Assembly (NCBI GenBank): GCA_018665505.1
Contig: JABJCS010000035.1
Span: 1 to 14,103, forward strand
Source of the DNA: Alphaproteobacteria bacterium
Lineage (GTDB): Bacteria; Pseudomonadota; Alphaproteobacteria; UBA8366
Direction: 5' to 3'
DNA length: 14,103 nt
Shown here: positions 1 to 6,254 of the stretch, in pieces
How positions within the stretch are numbered: position 1 is the first letter of the stretch
Layout: each line of letters begins with the position of its first letter
Notes under the pieces: model-generated
The model's database searches: none
Seen by the model: only the letters and a program-made list of their open reading frames with translations
What the model was told of the DNA's origin: nothing
Position numbers and translations under genes: made by a program

Positions 1-540
1 GCCAGAGTCACACGCGAAGCCGGCTCCGTCCGGCATATTGTGCATGCGCGGAAGGCATGGTTGAAGGGGCTGAATCCAAAACAAAATCGTGAAATTCCAC
101 CGTTGCGATATGATATCGTTTATCGCCTGAAACAAGCCGAACCGTCGTTGGTGGTGGTTATGAATGGCGGGCTTCAATCTTCTTTCGATATCGATTTACA
201 TCTTTCGGAGGTGGACGGGGTGATGCTTGGGCGTGCGGTCTATCAGAATCCCTATCTCTTGGCGCATGTCGACGGCGATTATTATGGGGATAACAGACCG
301 ACGGTATCTCGTCGGGATATCGTCATCGGGATGATCGATTATATCGAGAAGGAAATCAAAGAGGGGACACCGGCACGGTCGCTAACACGCCACATGGTCG
401 GGATTTTTCAAGGAATGCCCGGCGCGCGGCGTTGGCGGCGACACTTAAGCGAAGATGTGCACCAGGGACAGCCCGTAGGGGTCGCGATTCGATACGCACT
501 CGATCAGATACCGCCGGAGATTGCCGCCGCGGCAGAGTAG
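1..540 (+). CDS. dusA: tRNA-dihydrouridine synthase DusA, 3' part
   Basis: This is the C-terminal 179 residues of an FMN-dependent enzyme that reduces uridine to dihydrouridine in the D-loop of tRNAs (U20/U20a for DusA). The frame is open from the first base, so the gene starts upstream of the window, and it ends with TAG at 538-540. The segment HARKAWLKGLNPKQNREIPP followed by LRYD is characteristic of DusA rather than DusB or DusC. The later MNGG stretch and the GVMLGRA(V)YQNP stretch match the FMN-phosphate-binding end of the TIM barrel. The basic helical tail (SLTRHMVGIFQGMPGARRWRRHL) is the usual RNA-binding C-terminal domain. The catalytic cysteine would lie in the missing N-terminal part. 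The gene converges on gcrA across about 100 bp. Identity is secure; only completeness is unknown. Confidence 0.95.
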   Translation, partial: ARVTREAGSVRHIVHARKAWLKGLNPKQNREIPPLRYDIVYRLKQAEPSLVVVMNGGLQSSFDIDLHLSEVDGVMLGRAVYQNPYLLAHVDGDYYGDNRPTVSRRDIVIGMIDYIEKEIKEGTPARSLTRHMVGIFQGMPGARRWRRHLSEDVHQGQPVGVAIRYALDQIPPEIAAAAE

Positions 541-585
541 CCGAGAAACTACTTATTGGCGATTGACAGAATTCATTCCGTAACA

Positions 586-615
586 GACTCGCTGCGGCGT
601 GCTGGAGTCCGAATC
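586..615. promoter_or_regulatory. Three GANTC sites in 30 bp between dusA and gcrA
   Basis: GACTC lies at 586-590, GAGTC at 605-609 and GAATC at 611-615. GANTC is the recognition sequence of the alphaproteobacterial methyltransferase CcrM, and GcrA acts at methylated GANTC sites. The first two sites also form a 5-bp inverted repeat that could be the end of a weak hairpin between the convergent genes. A regulatory role is inferred from density only. Confidence 0.35.
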
Positions 616-643
616 TGCAATAAATTTAGTTCGGTGAATTTTG

Positions 644-973
644 TTACGCGGCGTTCTCGCTTTTACGTCGATAGGCCATTGCGCAATGATCTTCACAATA
701 TGGGCGGTCGGGCGATGCTTGCTTACCGCAGAAATGAAAGTTGGGTTCACGCGGATTACCGATCGGCCATTGGCACATTCTCTCTGTCGTGCCGGTGATC
801 GGATGGTTGGTGCGCTTAATGGGAGATGGGCGGGATGACAATCCAAGCCGGTGAGCCTTTCCGATGACTGCATTTCGCGTGACGTCCCCGAGATGATCGG
901 CAATCTGGCTTGCGCTCAATCCGTCTTCCCAAAGACGCTTCAGCTTATCGACGCGTGCCTCTGTCCATTCCAT
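644..973 (-). CDS. gcrA: GcrA-family cell cycle regulator (compact form)
   Basis: GcrA is an alphaproteobacterial transcription co-activator that binds sigma70-holoenzyme and stimulates promoters carrying CcrM-methylated GANTC sites. The 109-residue protein has both expected parts. At about residues 1-45 lies the helix-turn-helix (MEWTEARVDKLKRLW, then LSASQIADHLG, VTRNAVIGKAHRLGL). At about residues 65-100 lies the C-terminal RNA-polymerase-binding region (CQWPIG, FHFCG, PYCEDHC). The linker between them is very short, whereas Caulobacter GcrA is around 170 residues. I chose the ATG at 971-973 because the family begins at the M-x-W-T motif and GGGGA sits 8 nt upstream. An in-frame start at 1015 would add 14 unrelated residues. 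The stop is TAA at 644-646. The gene converges with dusA, and its own promoter is visible at 996-1025. Confidence 0.93.
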   Translation of the reverse strand: MEWTEARVDKLKRLWEDGLSASQIADHLGDVTRNAVIGKAHRLGLSSRPSPIKRTNHPITGTTERMCQWPIGNPREPNFHFCGKQASPDRPYCEDHCAMAYRRKSENAA

Positions 974-995
974 AGTTAAATTCCCCATTCTGCTT

Positions 996-1025
996 ACTAT
1001 AGCCTGTTTTGGCACAACCGCATAA
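996..1025 (-). promoter_or_regulatory. Predicted sigma70-type promoter of gcrA
   Basis: Reading the minus strand, a -35-like TTATGC (1020-1025) is followed after 18 nt by a -10-like TATAGT (996-1001, one mismatch to TATAAT). The start point would be near 990, giving a leader of about 17 nt that contains the GGGGA ribosome binding site. The -35 match is weak, which fits an activated promoter. Confidence 0.45.
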
Positions 1026-1046
1026 ATTTACACAATATATTGTGCC
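1011..1046. promoter_or_regulatory. Dyad operator overlapping the gcrA promoter
   Basis: A perfect 14-bp palindrome, CACAATATATTGTG, occupies 1031-1044. Its right end continues into TTGTGCC (1040-1046), which is the exact inverse of GGCACAA at 1011-1017. So TTGTGCC half-sites face each other across the gcrA -35 region, and one arm lies in the -35/-10 spacer. This arrangement suggests a dimeric repressor or activator site. I cannot name the regulator, and it does not match the CtrA consensus (TTAA-N7-TTAA) or a good DnaA box. Confidence 0.4.
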
Positions 1047-1079
1047 TTATGCGACCCCACCTCCGCTAAATCGTGTTTT

Positions 1080-1198
1080 ATTGTTTATCACAATCGCGAC
1101 GACTCCATTTATGGCGAGAGTCCGAGGCATCGTCAACGGCGGTTCGCGCCGGGAGCTTAAATTCAGCTGTCTTCGGACTGTAACACCGTTGTTTTTTT
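1080..1198 (+). ncRNA. Possible small structured RNA with U-run terminator
   Basis: The plus strand can form several helices in succession: ATTGT/ACAAT (1080-1084 with 1090-1094), GACT with a CCA/TGG tip closed by AGTC (1101-1122), and CAACGG (1134-1139) pairing with CCGTTG (1186-1191). The last encloses GGCG/CGCC and a GTC-TTCG-GAC hairpin. The outer CCGTTG arm is followed at once by seven T (1192-1198), as in an intrinsic terminator. No RNA family (SRP, 6S, tmRNA, tRNA) is recognised and no strong promoter is seen. It could be chance pairing, or the end of a read-through transcript. Confidence 0.25.
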
Positions 1199-1373
1199 GA
1201 CTCGAAATTGGCACGCGATTTCTTCGGTTGAGTGGGCGGTATCACGGTCCTCGATGATGGGATGTTGCTAAGTATCTGGAATCTATGATGCGACTCGGGG
1301 GTCGATTCCCAGCATTGATGTAACCGGCGATAATACGTTGCTTCAATGAAGCGGCGCTCAGGGAGTGTCGGTC

Positions 1374-1652
1374 TCAGCCGTGCCGTGCAACCTGGCCAAG
1401 CGAGGGCCAATCGGGGCGCGCCGCGACATCTTTCGAGCCGCAGCCGGAGCATCGCATCTTGCCGCCGATCTCCGGGACCGGGAAGGCTGGACCCAGTTCG
1501 GCCGCAAGGCGCGGGGAGGAAATTATTGCGTTATGCCCGCATCGGTTGCACCAGCAAAAGACGTCAACATGGGCTTCTACAATCTCGCCGAGCCGCGTCG
1601 CATGACGCCGTGCATCCTCGGCTTCGATATATCGGCGTTTGTGTTGACCCAT
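1374..1652 (-). CDS. Small zinc-ribbon protein, alphaproteobacterial conserved hypothetical
   Basis: This 92-residue protein has two Cys pairs that can bind zinc: CNRC (inside the CWCNRCGHN stretch, about residues 33-41) and CSGC near residue 68. A PVPEIGGKMRCSGCGSKDV segment and a C-terminal RPDWPSLG follow the same layout. I recognise this as a small conserved protein of alphaproteobacteria with no assigned function. The zinc ribbon suggests nucleic-acid or protein binding, but that is inference. The ATG at 1650-1652 is the only reasonable start, with a weak GGA upstream. It lies 116 nt downstream of the DUF2794 gene on the same strand, so co-transcription is possible but not assured. No catalytic motif is visible. 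Confidence 0.7.
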   Translation of the reverse strand: MGQHKRRYIEAEDARRHATRLGEIVEAHVDVFCWCNRCGHNAIISSPRLAAELGPAFPVPEIGGKMRCSGCGSKDVAARPDWPSLGQVARHG

Positions 1653-1768
1653 CGTCCGGCTTTCGGGTGATCGACATTCGGAGGATACCGAAGGAGGTCA
1701 AAATAGAACAAAAAGAGAACATTGTGCAAGGACCATTACATCCAGTGTCGGTGGACTCCGGCAATTCC

Positions 1769-2116
1769 TCAGCGCGGGCGGCGAGAGCTGGGTATTTCGC
1801 GTAATTCCTTATCGAAGATCGAGAGAGCGTCTTCGATGGTGGAGCTTTGCTTGATTTTCTGTGGGCCGCAAAAGACTTGATAGGCGCAGCGTTTACCTTC
1901 GCGTCGTTTGGCGATGGCGAAAAGCGGCGAATCAAACGTATGCCGGAAAATCGAAAAGATGGCCCGACCGCTTTGATGGTCGATCGCATAGTCTTTCCAT
2001 TCGCCCGTCATCACGCGGCGGCTATAGACATCCAGTAATCGGCGTAATTCGTGACGGTCGAAATAGACGCCGCCTTTGGCGCGGCGATAATCGGCAAGAC
2101 GGATCGGATCGCTCAA
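1769..2116 (-). CDS. DUF2794 domain-containing protein
   Basis: This 115-residue protein matches the DUF2794 family, restricted as far as I know to Alphaproteobacteria and of unknown function. The diagnostic pattern is present: VYFDRHELRRLLDVYSRRV near residues 17-35, then GEWKDYAID and a RAIFSIFRHT strand, then a basic PLFAIAKRREGKR segment. There is no signal peptide or membrane segment, so it is probably cytoplasmic. The start is TTG at 2114-2116, chosen because GGAGGAGAG lies about 10 nt upstream and the MSDPIRLADYRR beginning fits the family. The use of TTG with such a strong ribosome binding site is notable. It follows the lipoprotein gene by 37 nt, suggesting one operon. Confidence 0.85.
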   Translation of the reverse strand: MSDPIRLADYRRAKGGVYFDRHELRRLLDVYSRRVMTGEWKDYAIDHQSGRAIFSIFRHTFDSPLFAIAKRREGKRCAYQVFCGPQKIKQSSTIEDALSIFDKELREIPSSRRPR

Positions 2117-2153
2117 CGTTATCTCTCCTCCATGCTTGTCGATCTGTGTTCGA

Positions 2154-2510
2154 TCATTGGCGCACTCTTTGGAGGCTGGTGCGATACGGGTCGGGTTCGT
2201 CGTAGCAGGTGATCCGGCCCAGAGTGCGATAGCAATAGATAGGCTTTTCGTATACGCGCGGTGGATCGAACGACTTGCGGCATAGCGGGCCGCCGTCCTT
2301 CATCGCGGCCAAGGAACGGCATTCCTTGCCGGAAGCCCATTCCGCGACGTAATCCGTGGGTAGTTTGTCGGTTTGTATAAAGTTCGCCATCGAGCCGGAA
2401 AGAACGAGAAGAGAGCCTGTCCCGCATGCGGAAAGGGCCAACACAACGATACCAAATAGGAGGCCTCTACCCATTCGGCCCTTCCGTCGTGGCTCCCGCG
2501 TCTCCTCCAT
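2154..2510 (-). CDS. Small predicted lipoprotein, conserved hypothetical
   Basis: The protein has 118 residues with a basic N-terminus, a hydrophobic stretch (about residues 16-28) and a lipobox L-S-A-C with Cys29. It is therefore predicted to be exported, cleaved by signal peptidase II and lipid-anchored. The mature part carries a conserved-looking TDYVAEWASGKECRSL segment, further cysteines (CR.., YCYRTLGRITCYDEPDPY) and no known enzyme domain; the Cys pairs could form periplasmic disulphides. The start may instead be Met13 (codon at 2472-2474), which has GGAAGG 5 nt upstream and gives a cleaner signal peptide; the ATG at 2510 has AGGAA about 11 nt upstream. It is first in a minus-strand run leading to the DUF2794 gene and diverges from the YfgM/BamB/Der genes. 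Function is unknown. Confidence 0.75.
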   Translation of the reverse strand: MEETREPRRKGRMGRGLLFGIVVLALSACGTGSLLVLSGSMANFIQTDKLPTDYVAEWASGKECRSLAAMKDGGPLCRKSFDPPRVYEKPIYCYRTLGRITCYDEPDPYRTSLQRVRQ

Positions 2511-2643
2511 ACTTTTCGCCGTTCCTGGTTACTAACTAAGTCACAAACTACGTGAATGCCGTAAAATAGAAGAATTAACTTCAATTCTCGCAGTGTTAGA
2601 CATTGTTACGCATTGAAGAAACAGGTTCAAGCGCCTAGACATT

Positions 2644-2702
2644 GGCGTGTAATGGGTGACTTGCATTTGCCAGCCCATCGGGGGATCGGTAGATTACACG
2701 CC
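2644..2702. repeat. 10-bp perfect inverted repeat upstream of the yfgM-bamB-der run
   Basis: GGCGTGTAAT at 2644-2653 is the exact inverse of ATTACACGCC at 2693-2702, with 39 nt between. Inside, ATGGG (2652-2656) can pair with CCCAT (2674-2678) as an alternative. The left arm contains TGTAAT, which could itself be a -10 element. The stem ends 43 nt before the GTG start at 2746. It could be an operator, or a leader stem-loop if transcription starts upstream. Confidence 0.4.
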
Positions 2703-2745
2703 GAGCCCGAATTTAGCGGTTTCATGTGAGCAGGAGTGACCAAGT

Positions 2746-3390
2746 GTGGGCGACATCTTCCAAGAGGTCGACGAAGAAGTCCGTCGCGACCGATTTAATA
2801 AATTCTGGAAGGAATACGGTGCATATGTCATTGCCGCCGCGGTGGCTCTTGTGCTCGGGACGGCAGCATCCGTTGGATGGCGCGAGTACAATGCTCAGCG
2901 CCAGCAGGAAGACAGCGACCGCTTTGCGGCGGCGATTGCACTGGCGACCGATGGCAAACAAGAAGAGGCGGCTTCGGCCTTCCGAGTGCTGTCGAACGAA
3001 GCGCAAGACGGCTATGCCTTGTTTGCCCGTTTCCGCACCGCCGACGCGCAAAAGGAAGCTGGAGACGTCGCGGCGGCCATTCAGACATTTGAAGAGATTG
3101 CCGCGGATTCCGGCGTCGACACTCTCTACCGCGATCTCGCGTCTCTTCTGACAATCATGCATACGATCGACAACGGCGAGCCCGAACAGTTGCGGGCGGG
3201 ACTCACACCCTTGCTCGCTGAAGATGGCGTGTGGCGGCATTCCGCGCGCGAGTTGTCGGGTGCATTGGCATTGCGCGTTGGTGACCGGGAATTGGCCAAG
3301 ACCGAGTTCCAAAAACTAGCCGACGATTTGTTAGCGCCGCCGGGTGCGCGGGCGCGGGCAACGGAAATACTGCAAATTCTTGGCGGTTGA
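2746..3390 (+). CDS. YfgM-like TPR membrane protein (ancillary SecYEG subunit type)
   Basis: This 214-residue single-pass inner-membrane protein resembles YfgM and related DUF2133 TPR proteins, which in E. coli associate with the SecYEG translocon and periplasmic chaperones. A charged N-terminus (GDIFQEVDEEVRRDRFNKFW) precedes a membrane helix at about residues 25-45 (YVIAAAVALVLGTAASVGW). A periplasmic, Ala-rich helical region with TPR-like repeats follows to the C-terminus. The start is GTG at 2746, supported by AGGAG at 2732-2736 with 9 nt spacing. It is the first gene of a tight run with bamB only 3 nt downstream, which is the usual neighbourhood of yfgM (yfgM-bamB-der in many proteobacteria). 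Family assignment is good; the exact function in this organism is inferred. Confidence 0.85.
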   Translation: MGDIFQEVDEEVRRDRFNKFWKEYGAYVIAAAVALVLGTAASVGWREYNAQRQQEDSDRFAAAIALATDGKQEEAASAFRVLSNEAQDGYALFARFRTADAQKEAGDVAAAIQTFEEIAADSGVDTLYRDLASLLTIMHTIDNGEPEQLRAGLTPLLAEDGVWRHSARELSGALALRVGDRELAKTEFQKLADDLLAPPGARARATEILQILGG

Positions 3391-3393
3391 GCC

Positions 3394-4764
3394 GTGAATG
3401 CGATCGTGAGCCCAAAAAAAGCGGGTGCGAGCCGGACCCGCAATCTAGTGCTGGTGATACCGCTGATCGCCCTGCTTTCCGGTTGCGGACTTAAGGGTTG
3501 GATGGACGACATCATCGGGCGGAATGAAGTACCACTGCCCGGACAGCGCATTCCAATCATGATCAACGAGCCTGATCTCGAACCTGACCCGCGCGTGTCG
3601 GATTTGCGGGTCTTATTGCCGACGCCGGTGGACAATGTGAATTGGGCGCAGGCAGGCGGCAATGCCGTTCACGCAATGCATCATCTCAAAATTCCCCTCG
3701 ACGTCCGCGAAGCTTGGTCGCAAAGCATTGGGGAAGGCTCGAGCGACGAGCGGCGGTTGGTCGCACGGCCTATTGTCGCCGATGGGTTCGTCTTCGCCAT
3801 GGATGCGGAGTTTGAAATTTCCGCATTCGATATCACCACGGGCAAGCGAATTTGGACATTTGACCCCGAGGTTCCCGAAGAAGATGAGGAAACGTTTGGC
3901 GGCGGTATCGCTTATGAGGGTGGCCGAATTTTTATGTCGACGGGATTCGGCCAGCTTATTGCGGTGCGTGCGGATAACGGGACCGAGCTATGGCGTGGTG
4001 GATTGCCGGGGCCGAGCCGGTCCGGACCGACGGTCGGTAATGGACGCGTCTTCGCGGTGACAATCGACAACCAGACCGTTGCCTTCGATGTGGAGACTGG
4101 GAAGAAACAGTGGACACATTCCGGCGTTTCCGAATCCGCGGGCTTGCTCGGAGGCGCGAGCCCAGCGCTGATCGGTAGCACGGTGATCGTCCCATATTCT
4201 TCCGGAGAGCTCGTGGCGCTCCGTGTCAATAACGGCCGTGTCGTTTGGAGCGATAGTTTGGCCTCGGTCCGCAAGACCGACACGCTGGCGACGGTGGCGC
4301 ATATTCGTGGTCACCCCGTCGTCGATCGTGGTGTGGTCTATGCCGTCAGTCATTCGGGCCGACTTGCCGCGATTGACCTGCGCAGCGGCTCACGGATATG
4401 GGAGCGCTCGATCGGCGGGTCGGAAACGCCGTGGATAGCCGGCAATTTTATCTACGTCGTGAGCAATCAGGGCGATTTGTACTGTCTCACGCGCCTAGGT
4501 GGGCGGGTCCGTTGGATTCAGCCATTGCCGCGCTATGACGATCCGGAAGATAAGGAAGGGCTGATTAAGTGGTTAGGCCCCGTTTTGGCCAGCGACCGAT
4601 TAATGGTTGTAAGCAATTTCGGGGAAGTGCTCAGTATTTCGCCATATACCGGCAAGTTTCTTAGTAAGTTGGAGCTCTCGGATCCACTTTCGGTACCGCC
4701 GGTGGTTGCTGGCGGCAGTATTTTCTTTCTATCGGACGACGCTGATTTAATCGTTTATCGTTAG
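3394..4764 (+). CDS. bamB: Outer membrane protein assembly factor BamB
   Basis: BamB is a lipoprotein of the BAM complex that helps BamA insert beta-barrel proteins into the outer membrane. The 456-residue product has a hydrophobic signal (about residues 18-30) ending in lipobox L-S-G-C with Cys31, then a PQQ-like eight-bladed propeller. The blade repeats recur as ITTGKRIWTFD, ADNGTELWRGG, VETGKKQWTHS, NNGRVVWSDS, RSGSRIWERS and TRLGGRVRWIQ, all of the G-x-x-x-W type. It is somewhat longer than E. coli BamB (about 390 residues), through a long N-terminal region before the first blade, which is common in alphaproteobacteria. The start is GTG at 3394, only 3 nt after the yfgM-like stop and with no strong ribosome binding site, so translation is probably coupled. 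Der follows 43 nt downstream. Confidence 0.95.
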   Translation: MNAIVSPKKAGASRTRNLVLVIPLIALLSGCGLKGWMDDIIGRNEVPLPGQRIPIMINEPDLEPDPRVSDLRVLLPTPVDNVNWAQAGGNAVHAMHHLKIPLDVREAWSQSIGEGSSDERRLVARPIVADGFVFAMDAEFEISAFDITTGKRIWTFDPEVPEEDEETFGGGIAYEGGRIFMSTGFGQLIAVRADNGTELWRGGLPGPSRSGPTVGNGRVFAVTIDNQTVAFDVETGKKQWTHSGVSESAGLLGGASPALIGSTVIVPYSSGELVALRVNNGRVVWSDSLASVRKTDTLATVAHIRGHPVVDRGVVYAVSHSGRLAAIDLRSGSRIWERSIGGSETPWIAGNFIYVVSNQGDLYCLTRLGGRVRWIQPLPRYDDPEDKEGLIKWLGPVLASDRLMVVSNFGEVLSISPYTGKFLSKLELSDPLSVPPVVAGGSIFFLSDDADLIVYR

Positions 4765-4807
4765 AATTCGACACATCGGACCGGAGAATTGACCGGTTGG
4801 GAATAAC

Positions 4808-6157
4808 ATGAGCTTTACCGTTGCCATCGTGGGCCGGCCCAATGTCGGAAAATCGACCTTGTTCAATCGTTTGGTTGGACGGCGTTTGGCGCTTGTCGAC
4901 GATATGCCAGGTGTGACCCGGGATCGGCGGGAGGGCGAGGGTCGGATCGGCGATCTGAAGTTCCGGGTGATCGATACCGCCGGGCTTGAAGAGATATCCG
5001 ACGACAGTCTTGAAGGGCGGATGCGGCAGCAAACGGAAGTCGCGGTTGAGGAAGCCGATGTCGTCCTGATCATGATCGACGCACGCGCCGGTGTGACACC
5101 TATGGATCGCCATTTCGCGGAAGACATCCGCCGCGTCGGTGCCAAGACGGTCCTCGCCGCCAATAAATGCGAGGGGCGGTCGGGCCAGGACGGTCTGTAC
5201 GAAGCTTTCGAACTCGGCCTCGGTGAGCCGGTCGCCATTTCAGCCGAACACGGTGAGGGGATGGCGGAGCTGTTCGAATCGTTGCTGGCCGCCGCGGAGG
5301 AGATACCGGGCTATGCCGATCGCGATGAAGAGGTGGAAAATGCACCTCTGCAATTGGCCATCGTTGGTCGGCCGAATGTCGGGAAATCGACGCTCGTCAA
5401 TCGCCTGATCGGCGAAGATCGGCTGTTGACCGGTCCGGAAGCGGGCATCACACGGGACGCGATTTCCATCGATTGGGAATATCAAGGCAAGGCACTGCGC
5501 CTGGTCGACACTGCCGGTCTCAGGCGGCGCGCGCGCGTCGACCATAAGCTTGAGAAACTATCGGCCGGCGACACGACGCGGGCCATCCGCTTCGCTCAAG
5601 TCGTCGTCCTGGTCCTGGACAGTGAGGCGATGTTGGAGCGCCAAGACCTGACCATCGCCCGCCGGGTGATCGAGGAAGGTCGCGCATTGGTGATCGCGGC
5701 CAATAAGTGGGACATCGTCGGCAATCAGGCAAATGCCACCCAGCGCTTGCGGGATCGCCTGGAAAAGTCGTTGCCACAGGTGAAAGGTGTACCCGTTGTC
5801 CATATCTCCGCATTGCACCGGCGGAATTTGGACAAACTTCTCGATGCGGTGTTCGATGTCTACGACATCTGGAACAAGCGCGTTGCGACATCGCCGTTGA
5901 ACGATTGGCTGGCCGCGATGACGGAAGCACACCCGCCACCGCTGGCGCGCGGACGGCGCATTCGTATCCGCTATATGACGCAGATTAAGACCCGGCCGCC
6001 GACATTCGCACTCTGGGTCTCGCAGCCGACGGAATTATCGGACGCTTATCTCCGGTATTTGGAGAATGGATTGCGGGAAGATTTCGGTCTGCCAGGCGTG
6101 CCGCTTCGTTTGCAGATGCGTAAAGGGCGAAATCCATACGCCAAGAAGGACCGCTGA
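4808..6157 (+). CDS. der: Ribosome biogenesis GTPase Der (EngA)
   Basis: Der is an essential GTPase of 50S ribosomal subunit maturation. The 449-residue protein shows the diagnostic tandem G domains. The first has G1 GRPNVGKST at 9-17, DTAG at 56-59 and a G4 motif NKCE at 119-122. The second has GRPNVGKST at 187-195, a further DTAG, then NKWD. A C-terminal KH-like domain (about residues 355-449) ends in the basic [12 protein letters not shown] tail. The first-domain G4 has Cys-Glu in place of the classical x-Asp; variation here is known in the family. The ATG is preceded by GGGA with 5-6 nt spacing. It is the third gene after the yfgM-like gene and bamB, in a classical arrangement. Confidence 0.98.
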   Translation: MSFTVAIVGRPNVGKSTLFNRLVGRRLALVDDMPGVTRDRREGEGRIGDLKFRVIDTAGLEEISDDSLEGRMRQQTEVAVEEADVVLIMIDARAGVTPMDRHFAEDIRRVGAKTVLAANKCEGRSGQDGLYEAFELGLGEPVAISAEHGEGMAELFESLLAAAEEIPGYADRDEEVENAPLQLAIVGRPNVGKSTLVNRLIGEDRLLTGPEAGITRDAISIDWEYQGKALRLVDTAGLRRRARVDHKLEKLSAGDTTRAIRFAQVVVLVLDSEAMLERQDLTIARRVIEEGRALVIAANKWDIVGNQANATQRLRDRLEKSLPQVKGVPVVHISALHRRNLDKLLDAVFDVYDIWNKRVATSPLNDWLAAMTEAHPPPLARGRRIRIRYMTQIKTRPPTFALWVSQPTELSDAYLRYLENGLREDFGLPGVPLRLQMRKGRNPYAKKDR

Positions 6158-6254
6158 GCCGGTCGCCTGCACTTCGCCTCTGAAAAGATTGCTGACGGGC
6201 GGACGCGCGTTAGATAGCTATCCGACCCAATGCCAAGAAAGTGATCCTTGCGGA

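Larger units (their letters stand above)
974..1373. other. 400-bp gene-free stretch upstream of gcrA
   Basis: I find no convincing protein gene here. Open frames crossing it on either strand have no recognisable domain and no good ribosome binding site. It holds the gcrA core promoter (996-1025), a dyad at 1011-1046, a possible plus-strand structured RNA (1080-1198), and six GANTC sites: 1101-1105, 1118-1122, 1199-1203, 1279-1283, 1292-1296 and 1304-1308. About 1.6 would be expected by chance in 400 bp at even base composition. Confidence 0.55.

Noticed and set aside
1292..1312. tRNA T-arm-like sequence (GGGGGTCGATTCCC)
   Set aside because: The five-base stem does not pair properly, and no acceptor, anticodon or D-arm pairing is found upstream, so it is not a tRNA or a clear tRNA fragment.
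1078..1452. Minus-strand open frame of 124 codons
   Set aside because: It overlaps the 3' end of the zinc-ribbon gene in another frame, has no recognisable domain and a composition typical of a shadow frame.
1346..1804. Plus-strand open frame of 152 codons antisense to the zinc-ribbon gene
   Set aside because: Arg/Ser/Pro-rich shadow of the real minus-strand gene; no ribosome binding site or family resemblance.
4782..4800. ACCGG/CCGGT hairpin between bamB and der
   Set aside because: The stem is only about five bp without a T-run, and the genes are expected to be co-transcribed.
6066..6254. N-terminal extension of the adaptor into der
   Set aside because: It would overlap the der coding region in another frame by 92 bp and adds Cys/Arg-rich residues unlike any adaptor. 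The ATG at 6255 begins directly before the membrane helix.
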